From positions 124,001 to 188,000 of the forward strand of contig NZ_JABRVQ010000001.1 in NCBI RefSeq assembly GCF_013248965.1: DNA of 64,000 nucleotides, read 5' to 3'. Numbering within the stretch: the first letter of the stretch is position 1; each line of letters starts with the position of its first letter. The stretch comes from Psychrobacter okhotskensis (lineage in GTDB: Bacteria; Pseudomonadota; Gammaproteobacteria; Pseudomonadales; Moraxellaceae). This document shows positions 28,053-37,111 of this stretch, piece after piece. The notes under the pieces are model-generated. The model was given only the letters and a program-made list of their open reading frames with translations. It was not told the origin of the DNA and ran no database searches. Made by a program: the position numbers and the translations under genes.

Positions 28053-28655
28053 ATGAAAAATGTCAATCAAGCCGAATTTTGGCAGCAGCGTTATGAGACT
28101 GGTAGCATACAGTGGGATATGGGACAGGTGTCACCACCGCTAAAAGCTTATATCGACCAACTGCCAGCCACTGCGAAAGATCAGGCCATTTTAGTGCCGG
28201 GTGCAGGCAATGCGTATGAGGTAGGTTATCTACATGAGCAGGGTTTTACCAATGTTACGTTGGTCGATTTCGCTGCTGCGCCAATAGATGCCTTTGCCGA
28301 ACGCTATCCTGATTTTCCAGTTGCGCATCTAATTTGTGCAGATTTTTTTCATTTATCAGCCGAGCAATATCAATTTGATTGGGTACTCGAACAGACGTTC
28401 TTTTGTGCGATAAATCCGTCACGTCGTGATGAATATGTCGAGCAGATGGCAGCGTTATTGAAGCCGCAAGGCAAGCTGGTTGGCCTACTTTTTAATGTGG
28501 ATTTTGGGCGTGATGAACCACCGTTTGGTGGCACAATAGAGGAATATCAGCAGCGCTTTGAGGCGTATTTTGATATAGAGATTATGGAGGCCAGCTATAA
28601 TTCGCATCCTGCACGCCAAGGCAGCGAGTTATTTATCAAGCTGCAAGCGCAGTAA
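28053..28655 (+). CDS. TPMT-family SAM-dependent methyltransferase
   Basis: Class I methyltransferase of 200 residues resembling thiopurine S-methyltransferases. The N-terminal FWQQRYETGSIQWDMGQ is characteristic. SAM binding is seen in ILVPGAGNAYEVGYL and VTLVDFAAAPIDAF, and the post-II segment is FDWVLEQTFFCAINP. Bacterial members methylate thiols or inorganic selenium and tellurium compounds; the native substrate is not clear here. CAAGGATG precedes the ATG. Its last 20 bases overlap the 3' end of the convergent HD-protein gene. Confidence 0.82.
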   Translation: MKNVNQAEFWQQRYETGSIQWDMGQVSPPLKAYIDQLPATAKDQAILVPGAGNAYEVGYLHEQGFTNVTLVDFAAAPIDAFAERYPDFPVAHLICADFFHLSAEQYQFDWVLEQTFFCAINPSRRDEYVEQMAALLKPQGKLVGLLFNVDFGRDEPPFGGTIEEYQQRFEAYFDIEIMEASYNSHPARQGSELFIKLQAQ

Positions 28656-29316
28656 TCTCACGCTTGATATTGTCCCGTGCTTGCTTTTCTAATCGCTCAA
28701 AGTAGTATTCAGTCAGATACAGTTTTGAGTGCGCCAACAACCCTTTTAGCACGGCTGTTCGCCCGGTACGGTAATCCGTAACTGGCACGTGTGCGTACTC
28801 TTGACGTACCGCAGAGGCGTACTGTGCATACTCAGACCACGCAGTACCCAAAACGCTTAAATCCATATCTAACAAATAAGCCGCGTCGCTGCGTTTATTA
28901 GCGTCCATTAATTCATCAAGTTGATGGGTAGCCGTCATCATGATGAGCACGTAGATACGTTGGCATTGCTCAGTAGTCAGATAAGGACTTAACGATTCTA
29001 TGGCATATTCTGCACTTTTTAGCTCATTATCTGAGCGCGTCGGCTCGTATATCACATCGTGATAATACAGTGCTAAAGCAATAATATGCGGCGCATTAAG
29101 GTGCTGTTTAACTCGCTCAAACTGGGCAAACAACTGCTCAATATGGCGCAAGGTATGATAAGCGCGTTGAGGTTCGTTGTAGCGGATAGCGACCGCTTGC
29201 CAAAGCGCCTGTGCTTCCTTTGAATCGATATTATTGGCAATGGCAGCTAAGTGTATGGCGAAGCGCTGACCAAGGTCGGACGTTACGTGCGAGATATCAT
29301 TCACATTTATTCTCAC
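28636..29316 (-). CDS. HD-superfamily metal-dependent hydrolase (predicted)
   Basis: Protein of 226 residues of the 'predicted metal-dependent HD phosphohydrolase' family. The metal-ligand pattern is visible as RAYHTLRHIEQL, then LALYYHDVIYEP containing the HD dyad, and a downstream LDMDLSVLG with a conserved Asp. The substrate is unknown. It overlaps the convergent methyltransferase gene and is followed upstream by oxyR in the same direction, 32 bases away, so the two may be co-transcribed. Confidence 0.75.
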   Translation of the reverse strand: MRINVNDISHVTSDLGQRFAIHLAAIANNIDSKEAQALWQAVAIRYNEPQRAYHTLRHIEQLFAQFERVKQHLNAPHIIALALYYHDVIYEPTRSDNELKSAEYAIESLSPYLTTEQCQRIYVLIMMTATHQLDELMDANKRSDAAYLLDMDLSVLGTAWSEYAQYASAVRQEYAHVPVTDYRTGRTAVLKGLLAHSKLYLTEYYFERLEKQARDNIKREITALAA

Positions 29317-29348
29317 TTGTTTAGCGCCTCATAATCTCAACCGTTCAC

Positions 29349-30257
29349 TCAGCCTTGATTAGCCGCTTCTTCGAAGGCTTGTTTAAATACCTTGCCCATT
29401 AAATTTACATCGTCGACACGCGCATAATTCAAGCGGGTGACAAAGGCGATATGGCGATGTGGGCCTTTTTCTGCCAACGGTATTGCGACCGCATTTTGGT
29501 TTTGTAGGTGCAATTGATCCAGCGCCATTTCAGGTACTAAGGTCGTACCCATATTGGCGAGTGCCATCTGAATGAGGGTATTGAGACTGGCGTCAGAAAA
29601 GCTCGACTTCATCTGCGCTCGATCAAAATGACATACCGATAGCGTCTGATCAGTCAAACAATGTCCTTCACCTAACAGCATAAGATTGGCCGTAGCGAGC
29701 TCATCAGAATTAATGGTATCAAGCTTGGCATGGACATCGTCTTTTGGGAATACCGCAAAGAAGTCTTCACTCCAAAATTCAAAACTGTGCAAGCCGTCTA
29801 CGGCATAGGGTAGCGCAATGATTGCCGTGTCAATATGACCATAGCGCACTTGCTCGAGTAAGCGTTCGGTTTGCTGCTCGACGATGGTCATACGAAATTC
29901 TGGATAATTGGCTCGCAGCGCCGGTAGAACTTTTGGCAGCAAGTAAGGAGCAATCGTTGGGATGATGCCCACGGTCATCGGATAGGCAAGCGGCGTTTGA
30001 TGACTGTGCGCACGGGTGGTCAAGTCGCTCACTTCAGAGAACACACGCTGCGCCCGCGTGAGGATGTCTTGCCCAATAGGGGTAATGAGCACCTGCTTGT
30101 TATTACGCTCAAAAATCTGCGTGTCTAATTGTTTTTCTAATTCTGCGATACCTAAGCTCAGCGCAGACTGCGAAATATTACAGTCTTCCGCTGCCCGTTT
30201 GAAATGACGATGTTTAGCGACCGCTAAAGCAAATTCAAGTTGACGTAAGGTAATCAT
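29349..30257 (-). CDS. oxyR: Peroxide-sensing transcription regulator OxyR
   Basis: LysR-type regulator of 302 residues. The N-terminal winged helix-turn-helix contains HFKRAAEDCNISQSALSLGI. The redox site is GEGHCLTDQTLSVCHF with Cys200 and Cys209, the same 9-residue spacing and nearly the same positions as Cys199/Cys208 of E. coli OxyR. It therefore should sense hydrogen peroxide by disulfide formation. It is transcribed divergently from ahpC, its expected target. The ATG has AAAGAGG upstream. Confidence 0.93.
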   Translation of the reverse strand: MITLRQLEFALAVAKHRHFKRAAEDCNISQSALSLGIAELEKQLDTQIFERNNKQVLITPIGQDILTRAQRVFSEVSDLTTRAHSHQTPLAYPMTVGIIPTIAPYLLPKVLPALRANYPEFRMTIVEQQTERLLEQVRYGHIDTAIIALPYAVDGLHSFEFWSEDFFAVFPKDDVHAKLDTINSDELATANLMLLGEGHCLTDQTLSVCHFDRAQMKSSFSDASLNTLIQMALANMGTTLVPEMALDQLHLQNQNAVAIPLAEKGPHRHIAFVTRLNYARVDDVNLMGKVFKQAFEEAANQG

Positions 30258-30535
30258 AAGACCTCTTTTATTGTTGGTTTTTATGCAAGTGATGATACTT
30301 ATGTCTCTTGGTCATTATCGAAACTTACCGATAGCGCACTGATGACAGGAAGTAGATAGAATAGTTTAACAAGTTTAATAAAACAAAACATCACATTAAA
30401 AACTTTTAACTGGATTAACCATAGAATTCGCGTATAGTTTGTCAGGTAGCCCAGATAGTTCAAGGCTTAATGGAAACAATCAAATAAATAATCACAATTT
30501 TATTCAATCATACTTAATCAAAAAAGGAGCCAATC

Positions 30536-31102
30536 ATGGCGTCTATTATCAATCAAGAAATCCCAGAATTCTCAGCAGATGCATATGTAAACGGTGAATT
30601 CAAAACCATCACTTCAGAAGACGTAAAAGGCAACTGGGCGATTTTCCTATTTTACCCAGCTGACTTTACCTTTGTTTGCCCAACTGAACTTGAAGACATG
30701 GCAAACCATTATGAAGAGCTTAAAGGTTTGGGCGTAGAAGTGTATTCAGTATCGACTGACACTCATTTCACGCACAAAGCATGGCATGACTCTTCAGAGG
30801 CTATCGGTAAAGTGACCTATCCAATGATCGGTGATCCTACTGGTAAAATCACTCGTGGTTTTAACGTGATGATAGAAGAAGCAGGTTTGGCTGAGCGCGG
30901 TACTTTCTTAATCGATCCAGATGGTTTGATTCAAGTTGCTGAGATTCATGCTGGCGGTATCGGCCGTAGTGCAAAAGACATGCTACGTAAAGTAAAAGCA
31001 GCACAGTATGTTCGTGAAAACGACGGCGAAGTTTGCCCAGCAGCTTGGGAACAAGGCGGCGATACATTGAAGCCAAGTCTTGACCTAGTGGGTAAAATCT
31101 AA
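30536..31102 (+). CDS. ahpC: Alkyl hydroperoxide reductase peroxiredoxin subunit AhpC
   Basis: Typical 2-Cys peroxiredoxin of 188 residues. Peroxidatic Cys48 lies in [12 protein letters not shown] and resolving Cys167 in GEVCPAAW. It reduces hydrogen peroxide and organic peroxides and is recycled by AhpF, whose gene lies 1.5 kb downstream. AAAAAGGAGCC precedes the ATG. ATAG tetramers occur at 30421, 30434 and 30455 upstream, but not at the spacing of a canonical OxyR site, so no operator is called. A strong terminator follows, so ahpC is separate from ahpF. Confidence 0.95.
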   Translation: MASIINQEIPEFSADAYVNGEFKTITSEDVKGNWAIFLFYPADFTFVCPTELEDMANHYEELKGLGVEVYSVSTDTHFTHKAWHDSSEAIGKVTYPMIGDPTGKITRGFNVMIEEAGLAERGTFLIDPDGLIQVAEIHAGGIGRSAKDMLRKVKAAQYVRENDGEVCPAAWEQGGDTLKPSLDLVGKI

Positions 31103-31192
31103 GTCAGTAAAATCTAAATAGTTATCTAACTATTTAAAGAGAGGTAGCGCTGTTTTTATTATTTTTTAATTTGAACCAGCGCTATAAATAAA

Positions 31193-31226
31193 GACCCCAT
31201 CAGCTTACGTTGATGGGGTCTTTTTA
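31193..31226 (+). terminator. Terminator of ahpC
   Basis: GACCCCATCA, loop, TGATGGGGTC, then TTTTT. The 10-bp GC-rich stem makes a strong intrinsic terminator. Confidence 0.9.
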
Positions 31227-31275
31227 TGTTGACAGTCTATATTTTTATTGTTGTTTGTCGATAATAGATGAACGA

Positions 31276-31524
31276 TTACGCTTGAGATTGCATTTTATTT
31301 TTATCTATGGTTTTGTAAATCTCATCTTTGAGCTGGAGCTTGCGCCGCTTCATTTGTTCGATTTCTTCATCGCGGCTGGCGTGTTTGACCACGTCATTTT
31401 CGAGCTTGTTGATTTGCCTATCCAGCGTGGTGTGTTCATCGAAGATACTCGCAAAGTGCGTATTTTTTTGTTTGAGCTCATCGATGATGTCGCTGTGGTC
31501 TTGCCATTTATCAGTCATGGTCAT
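31276..31524 (-). CDS. YdcH-family (DUF465) small helical protein, copy 1
   Basis: Protein of 82 residues that is almost all charged helix. It matches the YdcH/DUF465 pattern: IIDELKQKNTHFASIFDEH, LDRQINKLE, then EIEQMKRRKLQLKDEIYK. The function of this family is unknown. The ATG is 7 bases after AAGGA in a leader (TAACAAGGATGAC) that is nearly identical before copy 2, so the duplication includes the ribosome site. Copy 2 lies 385 bases away in the same direction. Confidence 0.8.
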   Translation of the reverse strand: MTMTDKWQDHSDIIDELKQKNTHFASIFDEHTTLDRQINKLENDVVKHASRDEEIEQMKRRKLQLKDEIYKTIDKNKMQSQA

Positions 31525-31634
31525 GTTGTCATCCTTGTTATTTAGCGTGTGCTTAACATAAGCAGTGACGCGTTGTGGTTAAGGCAGATTATGATTGTGA
31601 GACTTGTTGATTATAAAATTAAGATTTATAAAAC

Positions 31635-31808
31635 TAGGGCGTGTCATCATTTAGATTGTGAGGCTTAAAATGAGGAAAATTGCAGCCAAACAAGGAAGGA
31701 ATTGCCGTAAATATGAACATATTGACAAGATTTCTGACGATGTTTGACTAAATTTAGCCATTTTAAGACCACTAAATGTATCAATGTGCTAATTGATGAC
31801 ATTCCCTA
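31635..31808 (-). repeat. MITE-like element, copy C
   Basis: About 174 bp. The left end is TAGGGCGTGTCATCATTTAG and the degenerate right end is TTGATGACATTCCCTA, both flanked by TA. Read on the reverse strand, the interior matches copies A and B (ATGGCTAAATTTAGTCAAAC, ATCGTCA and ACGGCAATT blocks in order). It encodes no protein. Confidence 0.78.
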
Positions 31809-31835
31809 GATGTAAGAAATTTTTAGCAGTAATTT

Positions 31836-31897
31836 TAGGGCGTCTCCTCAATCTGAATGAGTATGCTCAGATGAGATCAAAATGAAGATACGCCCTA
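31836..31897. repeat. MITE-like element, mini copy D
   Basis: 62 bp only. TAGGGCGTCTCCTCAATCTGA at the left and its inverted counterpart AAAATGAAGATACGCCCTA at the right are the same termini as copies A-C. The core is reduced to a small hairpin, ATCTGA with TCAGAT. It looks like an internally deleted element or two joined ends. Confidence 0.7.
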
Positions 31898-31909
31898 ATA
31901 AATGAAGCA

Positions 31910-32158
31910 TTAAGCGTGAGATTGCGTTTTGTTTTTATCGATTATCTTATAAATCTCATCTTTAAGATGTAGCTTGCGCCGCTTCATTTGTTCTATTTCA
32001 TCATCACAGCTGCTATGTTTTATTAAATCCTTCTCAAGATAATTGATCTTTTCATCAAGCTGAGTATGCTCGGCAAAAATACTCGCAAAATGACTGTCTT
32101 TTTGCTTAAGTTCAGCAATGATTTCTTTGTTATCTGTCCTTGTATCAGTCTTTCTCAT
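31910..32158 (-). CDS. YdcH-family (DUF465) small helical protein, copy 2
   Basis: Protein of 82 residues, the same length as copy 1 and with most residues identical from IAELKQKDSHFASIFAEH to EIEQMKRRKLHLKDEIYK. The differences are spread through the protein, including a Cys at about residue 51. This shows a tandem duplication whose two members have both kept open frames and ribosome sites. No function is known for the family. The adjacent genes (ahpC, ahpF) are peroxide defence, but there is no evidence of a functional link. Confidence 0.8.
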   Translation of the reverse strand: MRKTDTRTDNKEIIAELKQKDSHFASIFAEHTQLDEKINYLEKDLIKHSSCDDEIEQMKRRKLHLKDEIYKIIDKNKTQSHA

Positions 32159-32646
32159 CTGGTCATCCTTGTTATGAAGCGCAAGCTAACGATTAGCATC
32201 AGCGCATTGTCGTTAAGATCTATGATTGTGAGACTCGATTATTATTGAACCAAACCGCTATTACTCTCAATAGTGATAAGGCTTAATACAAGCAAAAATA
32301 GCCTTTAATAAGCATGCATAAAAGCCAGGTTTCCGCTAGAAAACAGTAATTATTCCTATTGCTCTTACTCGATTGTAGCGAAAAAACCCTGTTGATACTA
32401 TGAGAATAATCTTCTTGTAAGTTTAAATTTAATTAAAAATTACAGTTAATGATTGGTTTTATAAAACATAAGATTTGGGTTTCTCAGCTTGCTCAAACTC
32501 ATGAAACCTATGATAATAGGGACATCGAAAGGTACAAGCCTTATCCAAACAACACTTTAAACAATATTACTGACTCCAGATTTTCCATCTTTACATGCGC
32601 AACCACTTAGTTGCCGTTACATATTGAATAATAATGAGGAACAAAT
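32159..32646. other. Divergent gap upstream of ahpF, nothing recognised
   Basis: 488 AT-rich bases between the second ydcH-like gene and ahpF. The palindrome CCTATGATAATAGG lies near 32507-32520 and might be part of a regulatory site, but it does not fit the spacing of an OxyR operator. No gene or RNA is seen. Confidence 0.45.
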
Positions 32647-34227
32647 ATGATAGATCAAAGTTTATTAGATGCTGTCAAAAGCTATAGCGAGAATATGACC
32701 CGTCCCATTACCTTTGTATTGGGTAGTGGTGAACATGCAAAGCGCGCAGAGTTGATTGATTTTTTGACCAAAATTGCTGGTACGACTGACAAGATTAATT
32801 TTGATGTCGACGCTAATGACGACAGCTTACCGAGTCCCATTAGCTTTAAAGTCGTCAGTCATGCTGATGACGCGTTGACTGATACGGGTATCGTCTTTAG
32901 CGGTATTCCTGGTGGTCATGAGTTTACCTCGCTTATCTTGGCAATCTTGCAAGCGGGTGGTCATACGCTAAAACTAGACGAAGGCATTCAAAAGCTGATT
33001 AAGCGTTTTAATAAGCCACTACAGTTCCAGACTTACGTGTCGTTATCTTGCCACAGTTGCCCAGAAGTCGTGCAAGCGTTGAATCAATTTGCCTTATTGA
33101 ATGACGACATCAGTAATGAGATGATCGACGGCGCATTGTTCCAAGAGCAAGTAGAAGCAAATAACATCCAAGGCGTACCAGCGGTATTTTTAAATGGCAA
33201 ACCTTTTGCTAATGGTTTGATTAATACGGCCAAGTTGATTACCAAGTTGCAAGAGCAGTTCCCTGACTTGTTGGCAGAGGGTAGTGCAGACGATGCTGAG
33301 CAATTAGAGCAGCAAGATGTCACCATTATCGGTGCAGGCCCTGCTGGCGTTGCCGCTGCTATCTATACCGCGCGTAAAGGCCTAAAAGTGACCATGGTCG
33401 CTGATCGTATCGGTGGGCAGGTCAAAGATACCCAAGATATCGAAAACTTGATTTCTGTACCATTGACGACAGGTACGCATCTATCAGCAGACTTTGTCAA
33501 ACATCTAGGCGAATACAATATCACGCTGAAAGAGCACGTCAGCGTTAAAGAAATTGGCGAGACCAAAGATGAAAACTACAGCATTCATCTCAACACTGGT
33601 GAGACGTTTGAGACGCGTAGTATCATCCTAGCGACGGGTGCTCAGTGGCGTAAGCTTGGTGTACCGGGCGAAGAAGAAAACATTGGTAAAGGCGTGGCTT
33701 ACTGTGCGCACTGTGATGGACCCTTCTTTAAAGGTAAAGAAATCTCTGTCATCGGCGGTGGTAACTCCGGTGTCGAAGCGGCGTTAGACCTTGCGGGTAT
33801 CGTGAAGCATGTGACGGTGCTTGAGTTCGCTGATGACCTAAAAGCGGATCAAGTATTGATTAACAAAGCAAAAGAAAAATCAAACATTGAGTTCATCACT
33901 GGGGCTGCAACCAAAGAGATTAAGGCTACTGATGGTAAAGTCAGCTCTATCGTCTTTGAAGATCGCAAAACAGGTGAAACTCATGAGCGTGATTTGTCCG
34001 GTGTCTTTGTACAGATTGGCTTAGTCCCTAATACTGGATTTATCAAAGGCTTTGTTGATTTAAACCGCTTTGGTGAAATTGAGATTGATGAGCGCTGCCG
34101 TACAGATCGCAAAGGTATCTTTGCTTGTGGTGACGTCACGACTGTGCCATTTAAGCAAATTAACATTGCGATGGGCGAGGGTTCAAAAGCGGCGTTGAGT
34201 GCTTTTGAGTACTTGGTCATGCAGTAG
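32647..34227 (+). CDS. ahpF: Alkyl hydroperoxide reductase flavoprotein subunit AhpF
   Basis: NADH-dependent disulfide reductase of 526 residues that recycles AhpC. The N-terminal tandem thioredoxin-like domain has the dithiol SCHSC (Cys135, Cys138). The thioredoxin-reductase-like part begins with the FAD motif [16 protein letters not shown] (about 229-244) and has the redox pair CAHC (Cys353, Cys356), the NADH-binding [10 protein letters not shown] and the C-terminal [23 protein letters not shown] precedes the start. A terminator follows, so it is a single-gene unit apart from ahpC. Confidence 0.95.
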   Translation: MIDQSLLDAVKSYSENMTRPITFVLGSGEHAKRAELIDFLTKIAGTTDKINFDVDANDDSLPSPISFKVVSHADDALTDTGIVFSGIPGGHEFTSLILAILQAGGHTLKLDEGIQKLIKRFNKPLQFQTYVSLSCHSCPEVVQALNQFALLNDDISNEMIDGALFQEQVEANNIQGVPAVFLNGKPFANGLINTAKLITKLQEQFPDLLAEGSADDAEQLEQQDVTIIGAGPAGVAAAIYTARKGLKVTMVADRIGGQVKDTQDIENLISVPLTTGTHLSADFVKHLGEYNITLKEHVSVKEIGETKDENYSIHLNTGETFETRSIILATGAQWRKLGVPGEEENIGKGVAYCAHCDGPFFKGKEISVIGGGNSGVEAALDLAGIVKHVTVLEFADDLKADQVLINKAKEKSNIEFITGAATKEIKATDGKVSSIVFEDRKTGETHERDLSGVFVQIGLVPNTGFIKGFVDLNRFGEIEIDERCRTDRKGIFACGDVTTVPFKQINIAMGEGSKAALSAFEYLVMQ

Positions 34228-34257
34228 ATTATTTAGCTTTAAAGTTAGTTTGAGAAG

Positions 34258-34281
34258 CCACCTCTTTTGAGGTGGTTTTTT
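34258..34281 (+). terminator. Terminator of ahpF
   Basis: CCACCTC, short loop, GAGGTGG then a run of Ts, 30 bases after the stop codon. Confidence 0.88.
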
Positions 34282-34371
34282 TGTGGAAAATATTTTAGTG
34301 CTTGTAAAAATTTATGGATTAACTTATGTTTGGTAAAATTTTTACGAAAACCTTAAAAGTGAAAAAAATAT

Positions 34372-35190
34372 ATGACTATCAAAAGTAATACTTGGGTTAA
34401 AGGCTTAGTTTTCACATTTTTAATATTCAACGTGACCAATGTTTATGCAGGGCAAACTGTCAATGAAATTATCAAGGAATACTATCCTATCTACAATAAG
34501 GCTAAGCAGTGTCAAGGTATTATTGCACCCTCAGGGTCTTCTAATGGTTCAGCTGAAGAACTGGAGTTTACAGGTTATTGCATTGAAATCGACAGACAAA
34601 AAGTAATAGAAACTGCTAAAGGTAAGCGTTTGTATGTAATGGTGAAAGGTGACGCTAGTTTTAACAGGGATGGTGAAGCCTTGGAGTATACCGACACTCG
34701 CTTTGACAGTGGTTTGGTCGGTATGTTTGTTCTAAAGCCACAAGGTAGTAGCTGGCAAGTAGAATCAGCAAATCCTACCATTAACGCTGGAAGTTTTGGT
34801 TTCGGTCTTTCTAAATGGCGTTTACAGAAGTTCGGACCGAATGCGTGGGGGTTTTTAAATAAGCATAGCAACGTAATCCAAGGGTACTACAACGATTACC
34901 TAGTCATATTAATACCCGATGGAGGAGGTATCAAAGAGAGTTGGATAGGCATGGATCATAACAACGAAGACGTTGGGAAATGTGAAGAGGACATGTCAGA
35001 GTGCGATAATACCAGAACTACCTTTACTATCGATAGTCATAAAACCGTTAATGGGTTTTATCCTTTAGAAATAACACTCAATGGACTCGTGAAAGGCAAG
35101 AAATATAATAACGCTACTTATCCTATTAATTATCAAAAAGACAAAGGATACACGCCCTCTAAGGACTATCCACTACACTATAAGTATTAG
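34372..35190 (+). CDS. Secreted protein of unknown family, tandem copy 1
   Basis: Protein of 272 residues with a signal peptide (about residues 1-26, cleavage near VYAG). I do not recognise the family. The mature start, TVNEIIKEYYPIYNKAKQCQG, is almost identical to that of the next protein. A middle block GLVGMFVLKPQGSSWQVE-ANP and WGFLNKHSN is also shared, and four or five Cys could form periplasmic disulfides. Base composition is more AT-rich than in neighbouring genes. No domain suggests enzyme activity. The gene stands alone except for its paralogue 93 bases downstream. Confidence 0.7.
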   Translation: MTIKSNTWVKGLVFTFLIFNVTNVYAGQTVNEIIKEYYPIYNKAKQCQGIIAPSGSSNGSAEELEFTGYCIEIDRQKVIETAKGKRLYVMVKGDASFNRDGEALEYTDTRFDSGLVGMFVLKPQGSSWQVESANPTINAGSFGFGLSKWRLQKFGPNAWGFLNKHSNVIQGYYNDYLVILIPDGGGIKESWIGMDHNNEDVGKCEEDMSECDNTRTTFTIDSHKTVNGFYPLEITLNGLVKGKKYNNATYPINYQKDKGYTPSKDYPLHYKY

Positions 35191-35283
35191 ACGATTGTAT
35201 AAAAATATGACAGGATCTATGTGATAAACATATCAGCTGTCGAAAAATAACAGAATACGTAAGCCTCCAGGAAAAGACAAAAC

Positions 35284-36129
35284 ATGGCAAAATCTAAAAT
35301 ATCAACAATAATTTTCAGCACTGTTGGTGCGATTATGTTTATGAGCTTATCAAATGTTGCCTCAGCAAAAACCGTCAATGAAATTATCAAGGAATACTAT
35401 CCTATCTATAATAAGGCTCAACAGTGCCAAGGTATTATAGCTAATAACGGTTCTAGAATTGATGAGGACGTTTACCTAAAAAGTGGCTACTGTATTAAGA
35501 TTGATAGACAACTAGAGGTAAAAACCAAGCAAGGCAAACGTTTATATGTGGTAGTCATTGGAGAGGTATCATTTAATAAAGAAGGCGGAAATGATTCTGG
35601 ATCTCATGCCGATACTGGACTAGTCGGTATGTTTGTCCTAAAGCCACAAGATTCAGGCTGGGAGGTGGAATACGCTAATCCAGTGATGAATGCAGGTGCT
35701 TCTGGTGGAGGACTAAAAGACTGGAAGCTGATACAAGTCGCCCCTGATATTTGGGGATTTATTAATATTCATAGTGATTCGCACGGTAGTATGTCGTTTT
35801 CTGAATACTTGTTACTAGCGCCAGACCATAAATCAGGTAAGATAATAAAAAGCCATATAGGGGGAAAGTCTACATTTTCTAACACACCAACAGCACCATC
35901 TGGCTGTAGTAAAGATAGAAAGGTAGAATATTGCACATTATTGAAAGCCAAACTCAATATCGATAAAACGACGCTGATAAATGGTTTTTACCCGCTAGAA
36001 ATTACAGTCAATGGTCATGAGTATAACTATAACGGTTCAGAAAAAAAGACCTATAACAATCAGGTCTATACAATAAAATACGAGCCAAAAAAAGGGTATC
36101 AAGCACCTAAAAATTATCCACTACAGTGA
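35284..36129 (+). CDS. Secreted protein of unknown family, tandem copy 2
   Basis: Paralogue of the preceding gene, 281 residues. The signal peptide ends near SNVASA, followed by KTVNEIIKEYYPIYNKAQQ. The shared blocks GLVGMFVLKPQDSGWEVEYA, NAGASGGGL and WGFINIHS keep the same order, while the region around residues 180-230 differs and contains a Cys pair. Both C-termini end with a Lys-Gly-Tyr...Tyr-Pro-Leu pattern. The pair is a tandem duplication, now well diverged. It might bind a surface or extracellular ligand, but that is guesswork. Confidence 0.7.
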   Translation: MAKSKISTIIFSTVGAIMFMSLSNVASAKTVNEIIKEYYPIYNKAQQCQGIIANNGSRIDEDVYLKSGYCIKIDRQLEVKTKQGKRLYVVVIGEVSFNKEGGNDSGSHADTGLVGMFVLKPQDSGWEVEYANPVMNAGASGGGLKDWKLIQVAPDIWGFINIHSDSHGSMSFSEYLLLAPDHKSGKIIKSHIGGKSTFSNTPTAPSGCSKDRKVEYCTLLKAKLNIDKTTLINGFYPLEITVNGHEYNYNGSEKKTYNNQVYTIKYEPKKGYQAPKNYPLQ

Positions 36130-36223
36130 TGTCATCTACAGCTAGTTAGGTGTTTCATTGAGAACTACCGTCTCATCATGATTCTTATTGATGGCATAGC
36201 AACTTACTATACATGGAGTTGTG

Positions 36224-36961
36224 CTAATGACCTAAAACGCCATTCAAAGATAAAATCTCACCTGCTTCATCTTCTTTGATGACGCGTGTCTCTTTTAACG
36301 CTGAATCGATCCAAGCTTGTATATGAGGATTGTTTAACATAGTCTCACAATACTGTTTGGTCGTTGGTTTTAATACTATGTCAGAGGCATCAGTATAAGT
36401 CTGCAAGCGTAGCACTACTGGCGCAAAAAAAGCATCGGCAGCCGTAAATTGACCAAATAGATAACTGTTTTTTGAGCGATTTTTTAAACAATCCGCAAAA
36501 ATCTCTTCGACACGAGCAATGTCAGTCAGGCAAGCAGCGCTGGGTTGTATCCTTGCTGTAGCTCGGATATTCATCGGCATGTCACTACGAATGCCCATCA
36601 GCCCTGAATGCATTTCGGCGACGATACTTTGGCAGTAGGCGCTATTTATTCTGTTGCTATTATCAATATTGGACTTATTCAGTCCTATCCAAATATCCAA
36701 GTTTGTCAAATAATCATTGGCGTGAATGGCAATCGCTAAAGTATCCCATACCATAACTCTTTCATCATTCTCGCCATAGACTAAAACGGGTACTTTACCT
36801 GTTGGCGCATGCTCATCGAGAATCGGTGTCGCTGAGGGATGAAACAGCTCAATCACTTGCTCTTCAAAATCAATATTAAAGGCTTTGAGTAATAGCCAAG
36901 CTCGTAATGACCAAGAGGAATAGTTTTTATTGCCGATGATGAGAAGTGGTTTTTGCATCAT
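36224..36961 (-). CDS. Glutathione S-transferase family protein
   Basis: Soluble protein of 245 residues. The N-terminal thioredoxin-like domain begins LLIIGNKNYSSWSLRAWLLLKA, with a catalytic Ser/Tyr region and the cis-Pro segment GKVPVLVY. An all-helical C-terminal domain includes LFGQFTAADAFFAPVVLRLQTY. It resembles the YfcF/maleylacetoacetate-isomerase-like GST branch. The substrate is unknown. ATG at 36961 or 36958 both follow AGGA; the second has better spacing. It stands apart from its neighbours, with a terminator upstream. Confidence 0.8.
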   Translation of the reverse strand: MMQKPLLIIGNKNYSSWSLRAWLLLKAFNIDFEEQVIELFHPSATPILDEHAPTGKVPVLVYGENDERVMVWDTLAIAIHANDYLTNLDIWIGLNKSNIDNSNRINSAYCQSIVAEMHSGLMGIRSDMPMNIRATARIQPSAACLTDIARVEEIFADCLKNRSKNSYLFGQFTAADAFFAPVVLRLQTYTDASDIVLKPTTKQYCETMLNNPHIQAWIDSALKETRVIKEDEAGEILSLNGVLGH

Positions 36962-37044
36962 AAAATCCTATCAAATTATATAAATAAAATTTGATTATGT
37001 ACCCAATGCTGAAAATTGACCAGTCTATAGTTTAGTAATCCCAA

Positions 37045-37082
37045 TAAAAAATGCCCATCCAAAATTTGGACGGGCGTTTTTA
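37045..37082. terminator. Terminator between the DUF442 gene and the GST gene
   Basis: GCCCATCCAAAATTTGGACGGGC (37053-37075), whose arms are GCCC-TCCA and TGGA-GGGC, is flanked by A-runs on the left and Ts on the right. On the reverse strand it would terminate the DUF442 transcript. Confidence 0.85.
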
Positions 37083-37111
37083 AAACAGCGGTAATTGTAT
37101 TTAGATCAATA

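Larger units (their letters stand above)
31525..31909. other. Spacer between the two ydcH-like genes, filled by repeats
   Basis: Most of this 385-base spacer consists of two inverted-repeat elements, 31635-31808 and 31836-31897 (listed separately). No gene is seen. Confidence 0.7.

Noticed and set aside
30421..30458. OxyR operator before ahpC
   Set aside because: ATAG tetramers are present, but their distances (13 and 21) do not fit the repeated ATAG-n7-CTAT pattern, so I did not call it.
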